The notes under the pieces were generated by a model, which had not been told where the DNA came from, made no database searches, and saw only the letters and a program-made list of their open reading frames with translations. The position numbers were made by a program, and so were the translations under genes. Positions 33,229 through 44,499 of a DNA stretch of 64,000 bases are shown here, in pieces. Position 1 is the stretch's first letter, and each line of letters starts with the position of its first letter. The DNA comes from Lithodes maja (Eukaryota > Arthropoda > Malacostraca > Decapoda > Lithodidae): contig JBAKBP010000677.1 in NCBI GenBank assembly GCA_037953745.1, forward strand, positions 1-64,000, in the 5' to 3' direction.

Positions 33229-33299
33229 CTCTGAAACATTGTATAATCTGTGTCACATCTAGATTGATAGACTTTTGGGTAAGAGTTGTGTTATCGGGC

Positions 33300-33660
33300 G
33301 TACCACTACCGACATACAACATAAATCATCTATTAACACTTAAACCTAACTAAAAGCCTAACCTAACCAAGTATTCTCATTACTACATGAATACTAGGTT
33401 AGGTTAGGTGGTAAGAGGGTATAATCCTGTGTAGCGGGTGCCGGGTGGACCTGTACATATATCTCAATAATTTGCTAATGTTGTAAATTTGCAATATAGG
33501 CCTATTTTTACATTTTACATTCATAAATAGGCTAGTCCACTAATATACTAGGTTAGCCGCAGTTAGGTTAGGTTAGGTTAAAGATATTGTTCAATGTTTC
33601 TTAGTAAATAGGCATCTGAAAACAGTTCTACCCGCTACACAGGATCTTACCAAAACCAAA
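33300..33660. repeat. dispersed repeat with inverted TTAGG tracts
   Basis: CCTAACCTAACC at 33355 and GGTTAGGTTAGG at 33398 face each other. They are flanked by GGGCGTACCACTACC.ACATAC (also at 58131) and CCTGTGTAGCGGGT (inverted relative to 30528). It is related to the palindrome at 58110-58270. Confidence 0.6.
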
Positions 33661-33914
33661 TAACCGTAGATACTGTAGGCTACATCCAATATGCTTCCAA
33701 ATAGCCTAACTGAAATCGGTAAATCTAGTTATACTACCCCCCCCCCCAATACCCCCCTTCAAAACACGCCATTTAGGCCTAGGCAGCTAGGCTAGCGTGT
33801 TTTTGGATGGTTCAGCACTCAGCAGTCACGCAGAAACTAAAAGAAAACTTGGTTCAATGTTATTTTAATACCACAAATTTTGTTGATATATTTGAAGATA
33901 TATATTGAATCTAT

Positions 33915-34138
33915 ACGCTCTAAAGATCATAAGAAAATTTGTTTTAACCCTCGGCAAAACCTAATAAAAAAGTATGGTACTAAAATGTCTTTTTCGTAAC
34001 AAGGTTGTCAATACGGTACTCCCAGTTATCGATAGCTCTAAAGATCATATGAAAATGTGTTAGACCCTTGGAAAAACCTAATATAAAAGTATGGTACTAA
34101 AATTAAATTTTCGTAACAAGGTTGTCAATACGGTACTT
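33915..34138 (+). repeat. tandem duplication, about 118 bp unit
   Basis: GCTCTAAAGATCATA.GAAAAT, GGTACTAAAAT and TTCGTAACAAGGTTGTCAAT occur twice, from about 33917 and 34035. Related single copies occur at 56130-56270 (inverted) and 63440-63600. Confidence 0.8.
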
Positions 34139-34269
34139 TCCCGTTATCAATGTACAATCAAAGCTGAAGATTGCAGAGTAAATACCGTAGACTTTATCGA
34201 CTTTTCTTTCACCTTCGTATAATCGACAGGCAATATTTGTTTTTATTTACTTATGAATTAGTACTCAAC

Positions 34270-34350
34270 CAGCGGGGGTGTGGGGGCGGCAGCCCCCACC
34301 CATAATACTAGGTTAGGTTAGGTAAGGTTGTTAGGTTAGGCTAATGTCTT
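34270..34350 (+). repeat. hairpin-TTAGG unit 3
   Basis: GCGGGGGTGTGGGGGCGGCA, GCCCCCACCCATAATACTAG and (GTTAG)n. It is a canonical form of the unit, 0.3 kb left of the large LTR element. Confidence 0.85.
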
Positions 34351-34640
34351 TTCAAATCACTAGGGGGGGCGTGTCTCAACATCGATCGATAGGCCTAATG
34401 GGGAAAATAGGTTTTCCCGAGATTTCTAATGAATTACAAACACTAGGCCTATGATGCAAATGATTTTTTTTTTTAAACACTTGGAAAATTTGTGGTATTA
34501 AAATAAAAAAAATAAAAAAACTCAGATTTTTTTAATTTAGGCTAGGCTAGGCCTAATGGCACTAATATTCCCATGGATTTATATAGTTTTCTGTTAATGT
34601 TTTCTGTTAATTTTCATCAATATAGGCCTAGTGTTTGGAA

Positions 34641-37100
34641 TGTTACGACCGGGCACTCGGGTACACTAGGGCTCTTACACAGGACTCGAGTATGGCTCGC
34701 TGCCACAACGGAAACACACGATCCCAACCCCAGAGTACTGCCAGCCGAACAAAAAACGCCACTACCCTCCAGAGTTCTATCTGCTATAACGGGGTATAAA
34801 AGAACTCGGTACTAGCGTTTCACACAACAGACTAATAACAAGACGGGAGTTATCTAGTCTGGTCAACAATCAAACAAAGAAGAAAGTACTACAACACTAA
34901 AGAATAGTGTTGGCCGAAGCCGAAGTAATCCACCCTTGAACTAAGAACTTAAGAAGTCCTCCACCCTCTACTTCGGATCGGCACTATTACGTTACGTTAA
35001 ACAATAGTCCTCGAGCATCAAGCAAGGAATCTTCTGATAAGTTAGATGCTTCTCGAATACTCATAAGAAGTAAGTATCGGATTTTGAACAGCAATTTAAT
35101 GAATAACTCACTGGTAATTAACCTCTGAAGTGCGCACGGGGGTAAATGAAAACCTCCCCCTGTGCTGACGTATTTGAGGTTTTTCGTCACTAAAATATTC
35201 ATTGTACCATTAATAGCATTAATAATTATCCATATGCGCCTATTATGGGTTGATTATAAAGGTATTAACCTGAAACAACAATAAAACGAGTGAAAACAGC
35301 GTTTGGATGGTCAAAATCGGAGATATAGCCCGCGAGTTGTATAATCTATGGGTGAGGCAAACTCCTTTCCCGCCAATTTCCCCCAAGGCCACTGAGACAC
35401 AGTCGATCGATACTCTCTCTCTCTCTCTTGCACTCGATGGCCATCAGTGATGACAACACCCTGCTTGCAACTCGCTAATGTTAGCACGAAAATATACCTC
35501 AGAATAAGGGAATAATAGGGAAAATAGGTGATAACTGAGGAATAGGAGGAAAGTGGGGAAGGAGGGGAGGTAGAGGACTGAGATTTTGCATGGCCCAGGG
35601 GCCAAAAAAAAAAAAACAAAAAAATAAATTTTTTTTTTTTTCGATGTAAAAAGTTGATTTTTAGTTTTACTTACTCCAGAGAGTCTTCCCGCAGTCCGCC
35701 GGCCGAACTCTAAAGAGTCTTCCCGCAGTTCCCGGGTTAAAGGCTTTAAATTGACATAAGAAGAATTATAAGAATAAGCAATAGGATATGGCAAACATTA
35801 AGAAGAAGTACTCCGACAATGCACTGGCAATAGCCTACTAAGATTGTGCTCGTGGGCCACTAATCTCTGAAGTAGCTAAGCGTGCCACACATGAAATCAA
35901 TAGTGCTTAAACAATAATATACATAAGGAGAAGCTTCAATACTATGCTGTATCTGCTGGTCGAGCAAAGTCTAGCTGGGATATCTAAGGTTAAGAGACAA
36001 TGGCTGAGCAAGCGGCTCGTAGCCTAGCGAGGTCCTTAAGACTGTGCGGCCAAATTACGGTAATTGACGGGATGCTCTCTTGAGAGATCCAGATCACTAG
36101 TATCTGGTTCTCTCCTGGCAATCCTCTCAAAGTCAAGCAAATGAGATAGCACAGTGTTGGGTGGCACAGGCAAAAGCCCTCACTCGCAACACAGTGCTAA
36201 ACTCCCACGGTACACAGTCAGAAAGACCACCTAGGCGTTCCACGTCTCCGTTGCAATTGTACTGGTTCAACCGCAACCTAGTACTCATAGGAAATCACAA
36301 CTCAGAAACCCTATCCCAGTCTAGCATTGCCTAAACCAGCAGAAAACAGGAACATGAATAATCACACACAGGGAAATGCATATACGAGTGCAACAAACAT
36401 CAATCAATCCTATTCTAGTTAACCCTTCCAAAAATAGGCTATCTAACAGGCACTTATCTCGTGAGAACTCAAGCGATAATACTTTGGCTGACTAAATCTG
36501 CACCAAAGGGGTCATTGGTTAAAAAGGGACGAGAAGAGAAGAAGGTAGGCTGTTCAGAGAGTAGAGAAAGTTCACATCAGTCGGAAGAATATGGATAGTT
36601 GCAAGGGATATGAGAAGTCGCTTTGCCTGATGAGTTCTGAAGCATGGTGGCAAAAACCTCTCTTTTTATACTCGGCCCTCTAGCGGCATATCTCAAACTA
36701 CTTAAGGACCGCCCACTGGCAATCATGACGTCACATTCTCTCAATCTGGGATCGACAAAGAACTTCCCACGCGCTGAAAGGGAGGAAGGGAGGAGGAAGG
36801 AGGGAGTGAGGCCTACACACCTCGTGGCGCGCTCACCGGCCGGCGCCACATAACTCTCTCTCTCATCATCATATATAAGTCCCACACACAATACATATAT
36901 ACAATGATATAAAATAGAACTCGTTGACTCAGAAGAAAACAAAATACATAATGATAATACTTATAGTACAACGGTTCACATAAACTGAGTTAGGAAACTC
37001 TACACAGACTACAGCCAAAGTTCCTGCCCTGACGATCCTAGCGAGAGTGGGGCCTGACTGGGCGTTCTGTACAGCATGCTCATACTCGACATGCGTCACA
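34641..37100 (-). repeat. 3' LTR (with MITE E2 inside)
   Basis: This is the left copy on the + strand, hence the 3' LTR of the element. It holds 1841 bp of LTR plus 619 bp net of inserted MITE. Reading frames of 60-120 codons that occur identically in both LTRs are simply shared sequence. Confidence 0.93.
35118..35740 (-). mobile_element. TTAA MITE family E, copy E2, inside the LTR
   Basis: This 623 bp TTAA-to-TTAA element is inserted in the 3' LTR. The other LTR preserves the empty site CTGGTAATTAAAGGCTTT at about 42151-42168, which proves insertion at a single TTAA with target duplication and dates it after integration of the LTR element. Confidence 0.95.
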
Positions 37101-37114
37101 CCTCCCCCAAGATT
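37101..37114 (-). other. polypurine tract
   Basis: On the - strand TCTTGGGGGAGG lies directly upstream of the 3' LTR start. It is the expected primer for plus-strand synthesis. Confidence 0.75.
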
Positions 37115-37587
37115 TTACTTGCTCAACCCTGAGCTAAAATCTGATATACAGAACCCCATCAAACCCCTCACACCCAGCGACCGCATGGCACTAAAACAAC
37201 GCTGAGTTTATTACTAAAACACATCTTATAAAAAAAAAAATTCACATTTCATAACTCCTCCCAACAATAGTAAAAGACATAATATCATGCTCCCAGAGCG
37301 AGCTTACAGCAGCTCAGCCGTTTGATAGTTCGTGGACTACTCAAACCTTATAGGCTATGACAAACTTATACAATTATCTTCATCAAAAAGAAAGAGTTTT
37401 TTATATGATTTTTATATTTTAATATGTTTTTTTCCGGCTGCACTATAAGGGCAGCCTATTTTCTTCTATACCAAACGCTCAACAATCCTGCTTTACGACC
37501 CAATACGCTGGGCTACAACCGCGAGCCAACAAGCACCAAGCGCAAAATACTACTCAAACCAAAGCAGGAGGCTACCCGTGTGTCAAT

Positions 37588-40500
37588 TTACCCAGGATCA
37601 TATACCCCTGAACGACCACATGCAACCTCGTTGTCACAACCGGCAATATGGCTTATGTCCAGGTTATATACCGATAACCTTAGTGACCACCTGGTCAGCC
37701 TCATATTCCGATTGTGAAACGGGTCCAAGATCTTGAGAGGGTAATGATCTGGGTAAACTACACCGACCGGACCATAGGCTGGAACATAGATCTCGAAATG
37801 CCCCAGCGCATCATTGTCCTTTTCACTTTCATTCATCAGGCTCTGACACGTTGCTGGTGCATTCTTAAGTCCGTAGGGCATAACATTGCACTGGTAGGTA
37901 CTCCCGTCCACAACAAAACCACATACCTCTTTAGCGCGCTCGGACAAAGTTACACGCAACGACCACTCACGACATTCCTTATCCCTCAGATCCTTCGTCC
38001 ACACGTAATCCAGCTCTGCTTGCACCATAGGCTGTCGAGCAGGATTTATACGGCAGGGAATTAAACTGAGCCTTGCACTATCTCCAGCCTGCATGTCGGA
38101 TTCTACCCCGTACCTCAGGCCTGGAGAAGCAACAAACATGCGAAAGTACTGCCATAGCCTAGTAAGTAACTGCCTTGCACTGTCTCCACGAACAACATGC
38201 CTTGTGCCCTCCCACAACCCAGCCGAGACCGCAGCTTCTAACCTGTAGTCTCCCTCCTTCTCCACCTTCGTCCCTAGAACAGCCAGGTCATGAGAGGGAC
38301 AATCAGTACCACCCGTGCAGTCACTCCCACAGTTCATTATAGCTAAGGCTTCCCCGCCGATACCGTACATGCGCACCCCCACATTCCTTGTGACGACATC
38401 TGCCTGCGCAGCATCACCGCTTTTAGCGACATGGCCAGATACAGTCGGTCTGTGGTAGGGCTGTTGCATTAGACTAGAGCAGCATTGGGAGGCTATGTGA
38501 CGACCGGGCACTGCGATACCACAGCCGACCCTACCAATCTGCTCAATGTCCTCCTTTTGACCACCACCCTTGGCAGCCATGGGTCGACCCTGACCTGGCA
38601 ACCATGCCAAGGCCTCGTCGCCCACCTTAAACCACCGAAACAACGAGGCTAACGGTCTTTTAACAGTCACATGACCTGCCTGCGGAACATCTCGCACCGC
38701 CCGAGTTGTGAGACTCAGGGGCTCGGCACGACCAGTGGGGTATGAACCGAGCTGGTGCTGGAGTGCTGCACACTGCTGCTCAGGCAGGTGCTCTAGCACT
38801 TCCACAGCCACCAGACTCGTGTCCCCCGCCCACTGCTTCGCCGAGACATGACAATCCCTACTCTCCTCCACCTGTGCCCTACTGCCCCCCTCTCCTTCTC
38901 CACCTTGGCCGCGGCAGACCAACGCAGGGACAGTAGGCTGCTCAGGTGGTTGCCTCACAAACTCCTCCAACAGGTTCACATGACATGCTTCCCCGTCCTC
39001 GTGTTTAATCTCGACAGCACCATTACCACACTTCTGAACTTCCGGATCCTCCAACTGCAGTTTACAAATATCTGAGGGAACCAACTTGTCTAGATGCTTC
39101 CGAAGCAACCCAAGTCCTTCCCCAATATCAAACTGAGCAACCCTTTTTTCTCTCCGTGTGCAACGTTGCTGCCCCGGAGTCTCTTCCGGCCCTACCTCCT
39201 CACTAACTGTGACAGGTCCTGGGGCCTCTCCAGACTCCAACATAGGTGCCAATACTAAATCACCCAGGAGAGCCGCCGAGTCAAAACTCTTAAAACCAAC
39301 TCCAGCTTTAGCCTCCTCCTGTTGATCGTTCCTCTGCTGGTCTGAAGACGGAGGACTAGGCTGTGACACTTTAGCTGCCCGAGCTCGGGTGACAGCACAC
39401 GCCATGGGTTGTGCCTGGCACCGCTCGACACACTCTTGTTCTCCCCCACTCACGTCGGCCGGCCTCTCGGCAACGACTAAGGGTAGAACCTCAGAAGCGG
39501 GCATTGCAAAGTCGTTGCCGAGAAGAAGGTCGACGCCCTCCACTGGCAGTTTCTCCACAATCCCAACATCCAATTCACGTGCCACACCATCCACCTCCAA
39601 CTCCAACCGCACCAGCGGGTATGACCGAGTTGCATTAATACCCTGCACCACTACCACCCGAGCCGCATTTATAGGGTAGCCAGTCAAATTGTTCATCAGA
39701 GTCTGGGAAGCACCTGTATCACGCAAGACCTCTACTCCATGCTTGCGCCCCGCCCACATCACGCAACCCCGTCCTCTATGGTCGCAAAAAACATCCTGAG
39801 CAGGGTTCGAGCCTCTCAGGTGTTTCTGCATTGGCTGTGCCTCAGCCTCTGACGAACTGCCCCGGGCAAACTCAGAAGACTTCGGAGACACACCAATGTT
39901 GCAGGCCAAAGACACAGCTGCTGTAGGTGGTTTGCTAGGACAGACTCTTGCAAAGTGCCCCTTTTCATGACAAAGATAACACTCCAACTCCCCTCTGGGC
40001 TTCCCTTGGTACTGGGAAGGGCCCGGCCCCTTCTTAAATGGGACGGTGCTAGTCTTGTGGTCAGTCTTGGTATCATAACTCTTGTACTTGTTTGCATAAT
40101 GTATATCACTAACTCGGGGGGGTGGGGCGTCACGCCCCTTGTTACCTGCCTCACTACGCTGGGCAGACCCGCACCCACGAATTAGTGATAGCCGGAGGTC
40201 AGCCATCTCAGCTGCCTCCTGTAGAGTTTTAGGGTTCTTTTCTTTAATAGTTAAAGTCATATCTGCACCAGTACACTTATAAAACTGCTCGAGCAGAAAC
40301 AGCTCAGTCAACTGTTCGGCCGTCTCAGCTTTCTCAGAACGTGTCCAGTTAGCAAGTGCATCTTTTAAGTCCCGGGCATGTTCAAGAAAGGTCGCCTCCC
40401 TAGTCTTTGTAACACCCCGAAACTTCAATCGATATGTTTCTGGTTGCAACTCGTATGCCCGTAGGACAGCTCTCTTCAATACTGGGTAGTCAATGCAAGA

Positions 40501-41217
40501 CTCTAAAGGCAGTGCATCATAAGCCTTCAGACCCTTACCCGTAAGTCTTGAGGAGACCAGAGCTGCCCACTTCTCTTCAGGCCAATTATGCTCCCTACAC
40601 TTCTTCTCAAAACGATTAAAAAATTCTGTGACTTCAGTTTCACTAAATGCCGGCACCAATTTGACTAAGTGGGACAAGGACTGTTCTCTTACTTGGCCCT
40701 CACGGCCCATCCGAATCCCTGTCGACTCTGCACGAGTCTTATCTAAGTCTATCTGAGCACAATATTTCTCGGAGTCGTATCTAAGCTCAGCCTCGTGCCT
40801 CCTGACCTCAATCTCATGCCTCCTAGTCTCATTCTCCTGCTTCCTAGTCTCATCCTCCCGCTTCCTAGTCTCATCCTCCCGCCTCCTAGACTCATTCTCC
40901 ATCTCCTGCTTCCTAGCCTCATTCTCCATCTCCTGCTTCCTAGCCTCATTCTCCATCTCCTGCTTCCTAGCCTCATTCTCCATTTTAGCAAGCTCGAGTT
41001 TAAATATCATCTCAGGAGACAGGCCGGAAGAGGGAGCTGCCACTACTGAAGGAGGGGGGGCAAGAACTGGGGAACCACCATACGCACCGCCCGAGGGCAC
41101 TCCAATCTTCCAATGCTCATCCCTCTGTGGGAGAGTGCTAACCTCCGGCAACTGAGTGGACGGCACTGTGGGAGTCGAGTGAGAGGGGATCTGGGGAGGA
41201 CCCCCCCAGATCCCCTC
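37588..41217 (-). CDS. Gag-protease-defective Pol polyprotein of the Gypsy-like element
   Basis: One frame is open from just after the TGA at 41220-41218 to TAA at 37588; counting from 41166 it has 1192 codons. Order: proline-rich start; a charged coiled-coil region with three MENEARKQE repeats (residues about 60-130); a SCAN-like capsid segment (FFNRFEKKCREHNW, LQPETYRLKFRG; about 170-330); zinc knuckle CYLCHEKGHFARVC (about 400); aspartic protease with DTGAS and LLLGNDF (about 480-560). The rest is a mosaic: an integrase-tail-like segment (WFKVGDEALAWLPGQG) precedes an RT start and MPYGLKNAPATC, then jumps to the RNase H end (NMRLTRWSL). The catalytic RT motif, most of RNase H and the integrase core are missing. 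The frame is open, but the element must borrow enzymes. Confidence 0.9.
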   Translation of the reverse strand, partial: EGIWGGPPQIPSHSTPTVPSTQLPEVSTLPQRDEHWKIGVPSGGAYGGSPVLAPPPSVVAAPSSGLSPEMIFKLELAKMENEARKQEMENEARKQEMENEARKQEMENESRRREDETRKREDETRKQENETRRHEIEVRRHEAELRYDSEKYCAQIDLDKTRAESTGIRMGREGQVREQSLSHLVKLVPAFSETEVTEFFNRFEKKCREHNWPEEKWAALVSSRLTGKGLKAYDALPLESCIDYPVLKRAVLRAYELQPETYRLKFRGVTKTREATFLEHARDLKDALANWTRSEKAETAEQLTELFLLEQFYKCTGADMTLTIKEKNPKTLQEAAEMADLRLSLIRGCGSAQRSEAGNKGRDAPPPRVSDIHYANKYKSYDTKTDHKTSTVPFKKGPGPSQYQGKPRGELECYLCHEKGHFARVCPSKPPTAAVSLACNIGVSPKSSEFARGSSSEAEAQPMQKHLRGSNPAQDVFCDHRGRGCVMWAGRKHGVEVLRDTGASQTLMNNLTGYPINAARVVVVQGINATRSYPLVRLELEVDGVARELDVGIVEKLPVEGVDLLLGNDFAMPASEVLPLVVAERPADVSGGEQECVERCQAQPMACAVTRARAAKVSQPSPPSSDQQRNDQQEEAKAGVGFKSFDSAALLGDLVLAPMLESGEAPGPVTVSEEVGPEETPGQQRCTRREKRVAQFDIGEGLGLLRKHLDKLVPSDICKLQLEDPEVQKCGNGAVEIKHEDGEACHVNLLEEFVRQPPEQPTVPALVCRGQGGEGEGGSRAQVEESRDCHVSAKQWAGDTSLVAVEVLEHLPEQQCAALQHQLGSYPTGRAEPLSLTTRAVRDVPQAGHVTVKRPLASLFRWFKVGDEALAWLPGQGRPMAAKGGGQKEDIEQIGRVGCGIAVPGRHIASQCCSSLMQQPYHRPTVSGHVAKSGDAAQADVVTRNVGVRMYGIGGEALAIMNCGSDCTGGTDCPSHDLAVLGTKVEKEGDYRLEAAVSAGLWEGTRHVVRGDSARQLLTRLWQYFRMFVASPGLRYGVESDMQAGDSARLSLIPCRINPARQPMVQAELDYVWTKDLRDKECREWSLRVTLSERAKEVCGFVVDGSTYQCNVMPYGLKNAPATCQSLMNESEKDNDALGHFEIYVPAYGPVGVVYPDHYPLKILDPFHNRNMRLTRWSLRLSVYNLDISHIAGCDNEVACGRSGVYDPG

Positions 41218-41219
41218 TC
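41181..41219. repeat. 16 bp perfect stem-loop at the Gag TGA
   Basis: GAGAGGGGATCTGGGG and its exact complement CCCCAGATCCCCTCTC are separated by 7 bases. On the coding strand the stem begins within the TGA stop that separates the two Gag parts. A stem after a stop can promote readthrough in some retroviruses; here that role is only a hypothesis. Confidence 0.85.
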
Positions 41220-41466
41220 ACTCCGAAACCCCATGTCGCCCACGCAACACCCAGGAAATCAGCTCCCCCTTGGACATCCCTCCTACATTGGATAGACCCA
41301 AAACCTTGGCTATCAGGTGCAAGCCATAAACATTCACCCCAGTCAGCCTCTCCTCCGTCACATGGTACTGCTTACTCACAAAAAGTCTAGCATCCTCCTC
41401 ACTAGTTACTAACGGCACCTCCTCACTTAGCATCTCTCGCTCCTCGTCAGTACTAGGGCCCGACAT
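41218..41466 (-). CDS. Gag N-terminal segment, ends at in-frame TGA
   Basis: It starts at ATG 41466-41464 (MSGPSTDEEREML), and 82 codons precede TGA. The last third resembles a SAP-type fold (LGLSNVGGMSKGELISWVL), which may bind nucleic acid. The same frame continues beyond the TGA into the main polyprotein, and the next in-frame ATG lies about 55 codons into it. The two parts are therefore probably one Gag, either joined by readthrough or separated by a recent mutation. Confidence 0.75.
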   Translation of the reverse strand: MSGPSTDEEREMLSEEVPLVTSEEDARLFVSKQYHVTEERLTGVNVYGLHLIAKVLGLSNVGGMSKGELISWVLRGRHGVSE

Positions 41467-41661
41467 ACTGAAGTTCACCAAAAAATTCTCGAGACAAAAG
41501 TGTTAAACTCCCTTATGCAAGCACTAATTACTAAATTAACTGGAGTCTCTTAAATGCTCTCCTAATTGCCTTACAAAAAAAAATATTCTTCAATATGTAC
41601 GCTAAAGTACCAACAAACAAATGTTGTACAACTCTGCAAAAAATTATACTGTTCACAAAAT

Positions 41662-41680
41662 CCTAAGCAAGGTCGCCATT
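41662..41680 (-). other. primer binding site
   Basis: On the - strand AATGGCGACCTTGC follows the end of the 5' LTR (GTAACA). TGGCGACC matches the start of primer sites used by several Gypsy elements that prime with tRNA-Arg. This assignment rests on 8 bases only. Confidence 0.6.
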
Positions 41681-43521
41681 TGTTACGACCGGGCACTCGG
41701 GTACACTAGGGCTCTTACACAGGACTCGAGTATGGCTCGCTGCCACAACGGAAACACACGATCCCAACCCCAGAGTACTGCCAGCCGAACAAAAAACGCC
41801 ACTACCCTCCAGAGTTCTATCTGCTATAACGGGGTATAAAAGAACTCGGTACTAGCGTTTCACACAACAGACTAATAACAAGACGGGAGTTATCTAGTCT
41901 GGTCAACAATCAAACAAAGAAGAAAGTACTACAACACTAAAGAATAGTGTTGGCCGAAGCCGAAGTAATCCACCCTTGAACTAAGAACTTAAGAAGTCCT
42001 CCACCCTCTACTTCGGATCGGCACTATTACGTTACGTTAAACAATAGTCCTCGAGCATCAAGCAAGGAATCTTCTGATAAGTTAGATGCTTCTCGAATAC
42101 TCATAAGAAGTAAGTATCGGATTTTGAACAGCAATTTAATGAATAACTCACTGGTAATTAAAGGCTTTAAATTGACATAAGAAGAATTATAAGAATAAGC
42201 AATAGGATATGGCAAACATTAAGAAGAAGTACTCCGACAATGCACTGGCAATAGCCTACTAAGATTGTGCTCGTGGGCCACTAATCTCTGAAGTAGCTAA
42301 GCGTGCCACACATGAAATCAATAGTGCTTAAACAATAATATACATAAGGAGAAGCTTCAATACTATGCTGTATCTGCTGGTCGAGCAAAGTCTAGCTGGG
42401 ATATCTAAGGTTAAGAGACAATGGCTGAGCAAGCGGCTCGTAGCCTAGCGAGGTCCTTAAGACTGTGCGGCCAAATTACGGTAATTGACGGGATGCTCTC
42501 TTGAGAGATCCAGATCACTAGTATCTGGTTCTCTCCTGGCGATCCTCTCAAAGTCAAGCAAATGAGATAGCACAGTGTTGGGTGGCACAGGCAAAAGCCC
42601 TCACTCGCAACACAGTGCTAAACTCCCACGGTACACAGTCAGAAAGACCACCTAGGCGTTCCACGTCTCCGTTGCAATTGTACTGGTTCAACCGCAACCT
42701 AGTACTCATAGGAAATCACAACTCAGAAACCCTATCCCAGTCTAGCATTGCCTAAACCAGCAGAAAACAGGAACATGAATAATCACACACAGGGAAATGC
42801 ATATACGAGTGCAACAAACATCAATCAATCCTATTCTAGTTAACCCTTCCAAAAATAGGCTATCTAACAGGCACTTATCTCGTGAGAACTCAAGCGATAA
42901 TACTTTGGCTGACTAAATCTGCACCAAAGGGGTCATTGGTTAAAAAGGGACGAGAAGAGAAGAAGGTAGGCTGTTCAGAGAGTAGAGAAAGTTCACATCA
43001 GTCGGAAGAATATGGATAGTTGCAAGGGATATGAGAAGTCGCTTTGCCTGATGAGTTCTGAAGCATGGTGGCAAAAACCTCTCTTTTTATACTCGGCCCT
43101 CTAGCGGCATATCTCAAACTACTTAAGGACCGCCCACTGGCAATCATGACGTCACATTCTCTCAATCTGGGATCGACAAAGAACTTCCCACGCGCTGAAA
43201 GGGAGGAAGGGAGGAGGAAGGAGGGAGTGAGGCCTACACACCTCGTGGCGCGCTCACCGGCCGGCGCCACATAACTCTCTCTCTCATCATCATATATAAG
43301 TCCCACACACAATACATATATACAATGATATAAAATAGAACTCGTTGACTCAGAAGAAAACAAAATACATAATGATAATACTTATAGTACAACGGTTCAC
43401 ATAAACTGAGTTAGGAAACTCTACACAGACTACAGCCAAAGTTCCTGCCCTGACGATCCTAGCGAGAGTGGGGCCTGACTGGGCGTTCTGTACAGCATGC
43501 TCATACTCGACATGCGTCACA
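41681..43521 (-). repeat. 5' LTR, 1841 bp
   Basis: This is the right copy on the + strand, hence the promoter-bearing 5' LTR. It is practically identical to the other LTR without its MITE; one difference noticed is CTGGCGATCC versus CTGGCAATCC. Confidence 0.93.
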
Positions 43522-43733
43522 GGAAGTAGTTACAAGCCTCTGAAAAACCGTTTTCCCCATAAGGAGGGGGGCTGTGGACCCCCTCAGCCCCCCCTCCCCC
43601 CCATGACTTATTGTCATCATCATATATAGGCCTATTGTTTATTGACACAACAAGGGGGCAAAAAACAAGGATAATACTCAAGGACACTAGACTCCCGTGT
43701 CTAGAGGTTGTGCTCTGGTTCCACATTCGATTA

Positions 43734-44369
43734 TTAACCCGGGAGCTGCCGGGAGACTCTTAAGAGTTCCCCCGGCGGACTGCGGGAAGACTCTTGTGAG
43801 TAAGTAAAATAAAAAATCAACTTTTGACATCGAAAAAAAAAAAAAAAAATATTTTTATTTTTTTATTTTTTTATTTTTTTTTGGCCCCTGGGCCATGCAA
43901 AATCTCAGTCCTCTACCTCCCCTCCTTCCCCACTTTCCTCCTCTCCTTCAGTTATCACCTATTTTCCCTATTATTCCCTTATTCTGAGGTATATTTTCGT
44001 GCTAACATTAGCGAGTTGCAAGCAGGGTGTTGTCATCACTGATGGCAAGCGAGTGCAAGAGAGAGAGAGAGAGTATCGATCGACTGTGTCTCAGTGGCCT
44101 TGGGGGAAATTGGCGGGATAGCAGTTTGCCTCACCCATACATTATACAACTCGCGGGCTATATCTCCGATTTTGACCATCCAAACGCTGTTTTCACTCGT
44201 TTTATTGTTGTTTCAGGTTAATACCTTTATAATCAACCCATAATAGGCGCATATGGATAATTATTAATGCTATTAATGGTACAATGAATATTTTAGTGAC
44301 GGAAACACCTCAAATACGTCAGCACAGGGGGACGTTTTCAATTACCCCCATGCGCACTTGTTAGGTTAA
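43734..44369 (+). mobile_element. TTAA MITE family E, copy E3
   Basis: A 636 bp intact copy, near-identical in order and length to E1, with the T-rich tract, GA repeat and both TTAA ends. Confidence 0.88.
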
Positions 44370-44499
44370 GAAAACCTTCAAAGAAAATGAGCCTTCATTA
44401 AAGCTGTTAACCTCTGAAGTGCGCATGGGGGTAATTAGACACCTCTCCCTGTGCGCATGTATTTGAGGTGTTTCCGTCACTAAAATATTCATTGTACCA

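Larger units (their letters stand above)
34641..43521 (-). mobile_element. complete Gypsy-like LTR retrotransposon
   Basis: Long terminal repeats at 34641-37100 and 41681-43521 flank a 4.6 kb internal region read on the - strand. The insertion is flanked by GGAA on both sides (34637-34640 and 43522-43525). Each LTR starts TGTGACGC and ends GTAACA on the coding strand. The left LTR is longer only because of the MITE at 35118-35740: 2460 - 619 = 1841 bp, equal to the right LTR. I noticed one substitution in side-by-side reading, so the insertion is young. The related empty site GTGTTTGGAAATAATTAC stands at about 54729. Confidence 0.95.

Noticed and set aside
36577..36942. 121-codon ORF conserved at 42998-43363
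   Set aside because: Conservation is only because both copies lie in the two LTRs of one young element.
40795..41049. Leu/Pro/Ser repeat protein on the + strand
   Set aside because: It is the antisense shadow of the charged coiled-coil repeats of Gag.
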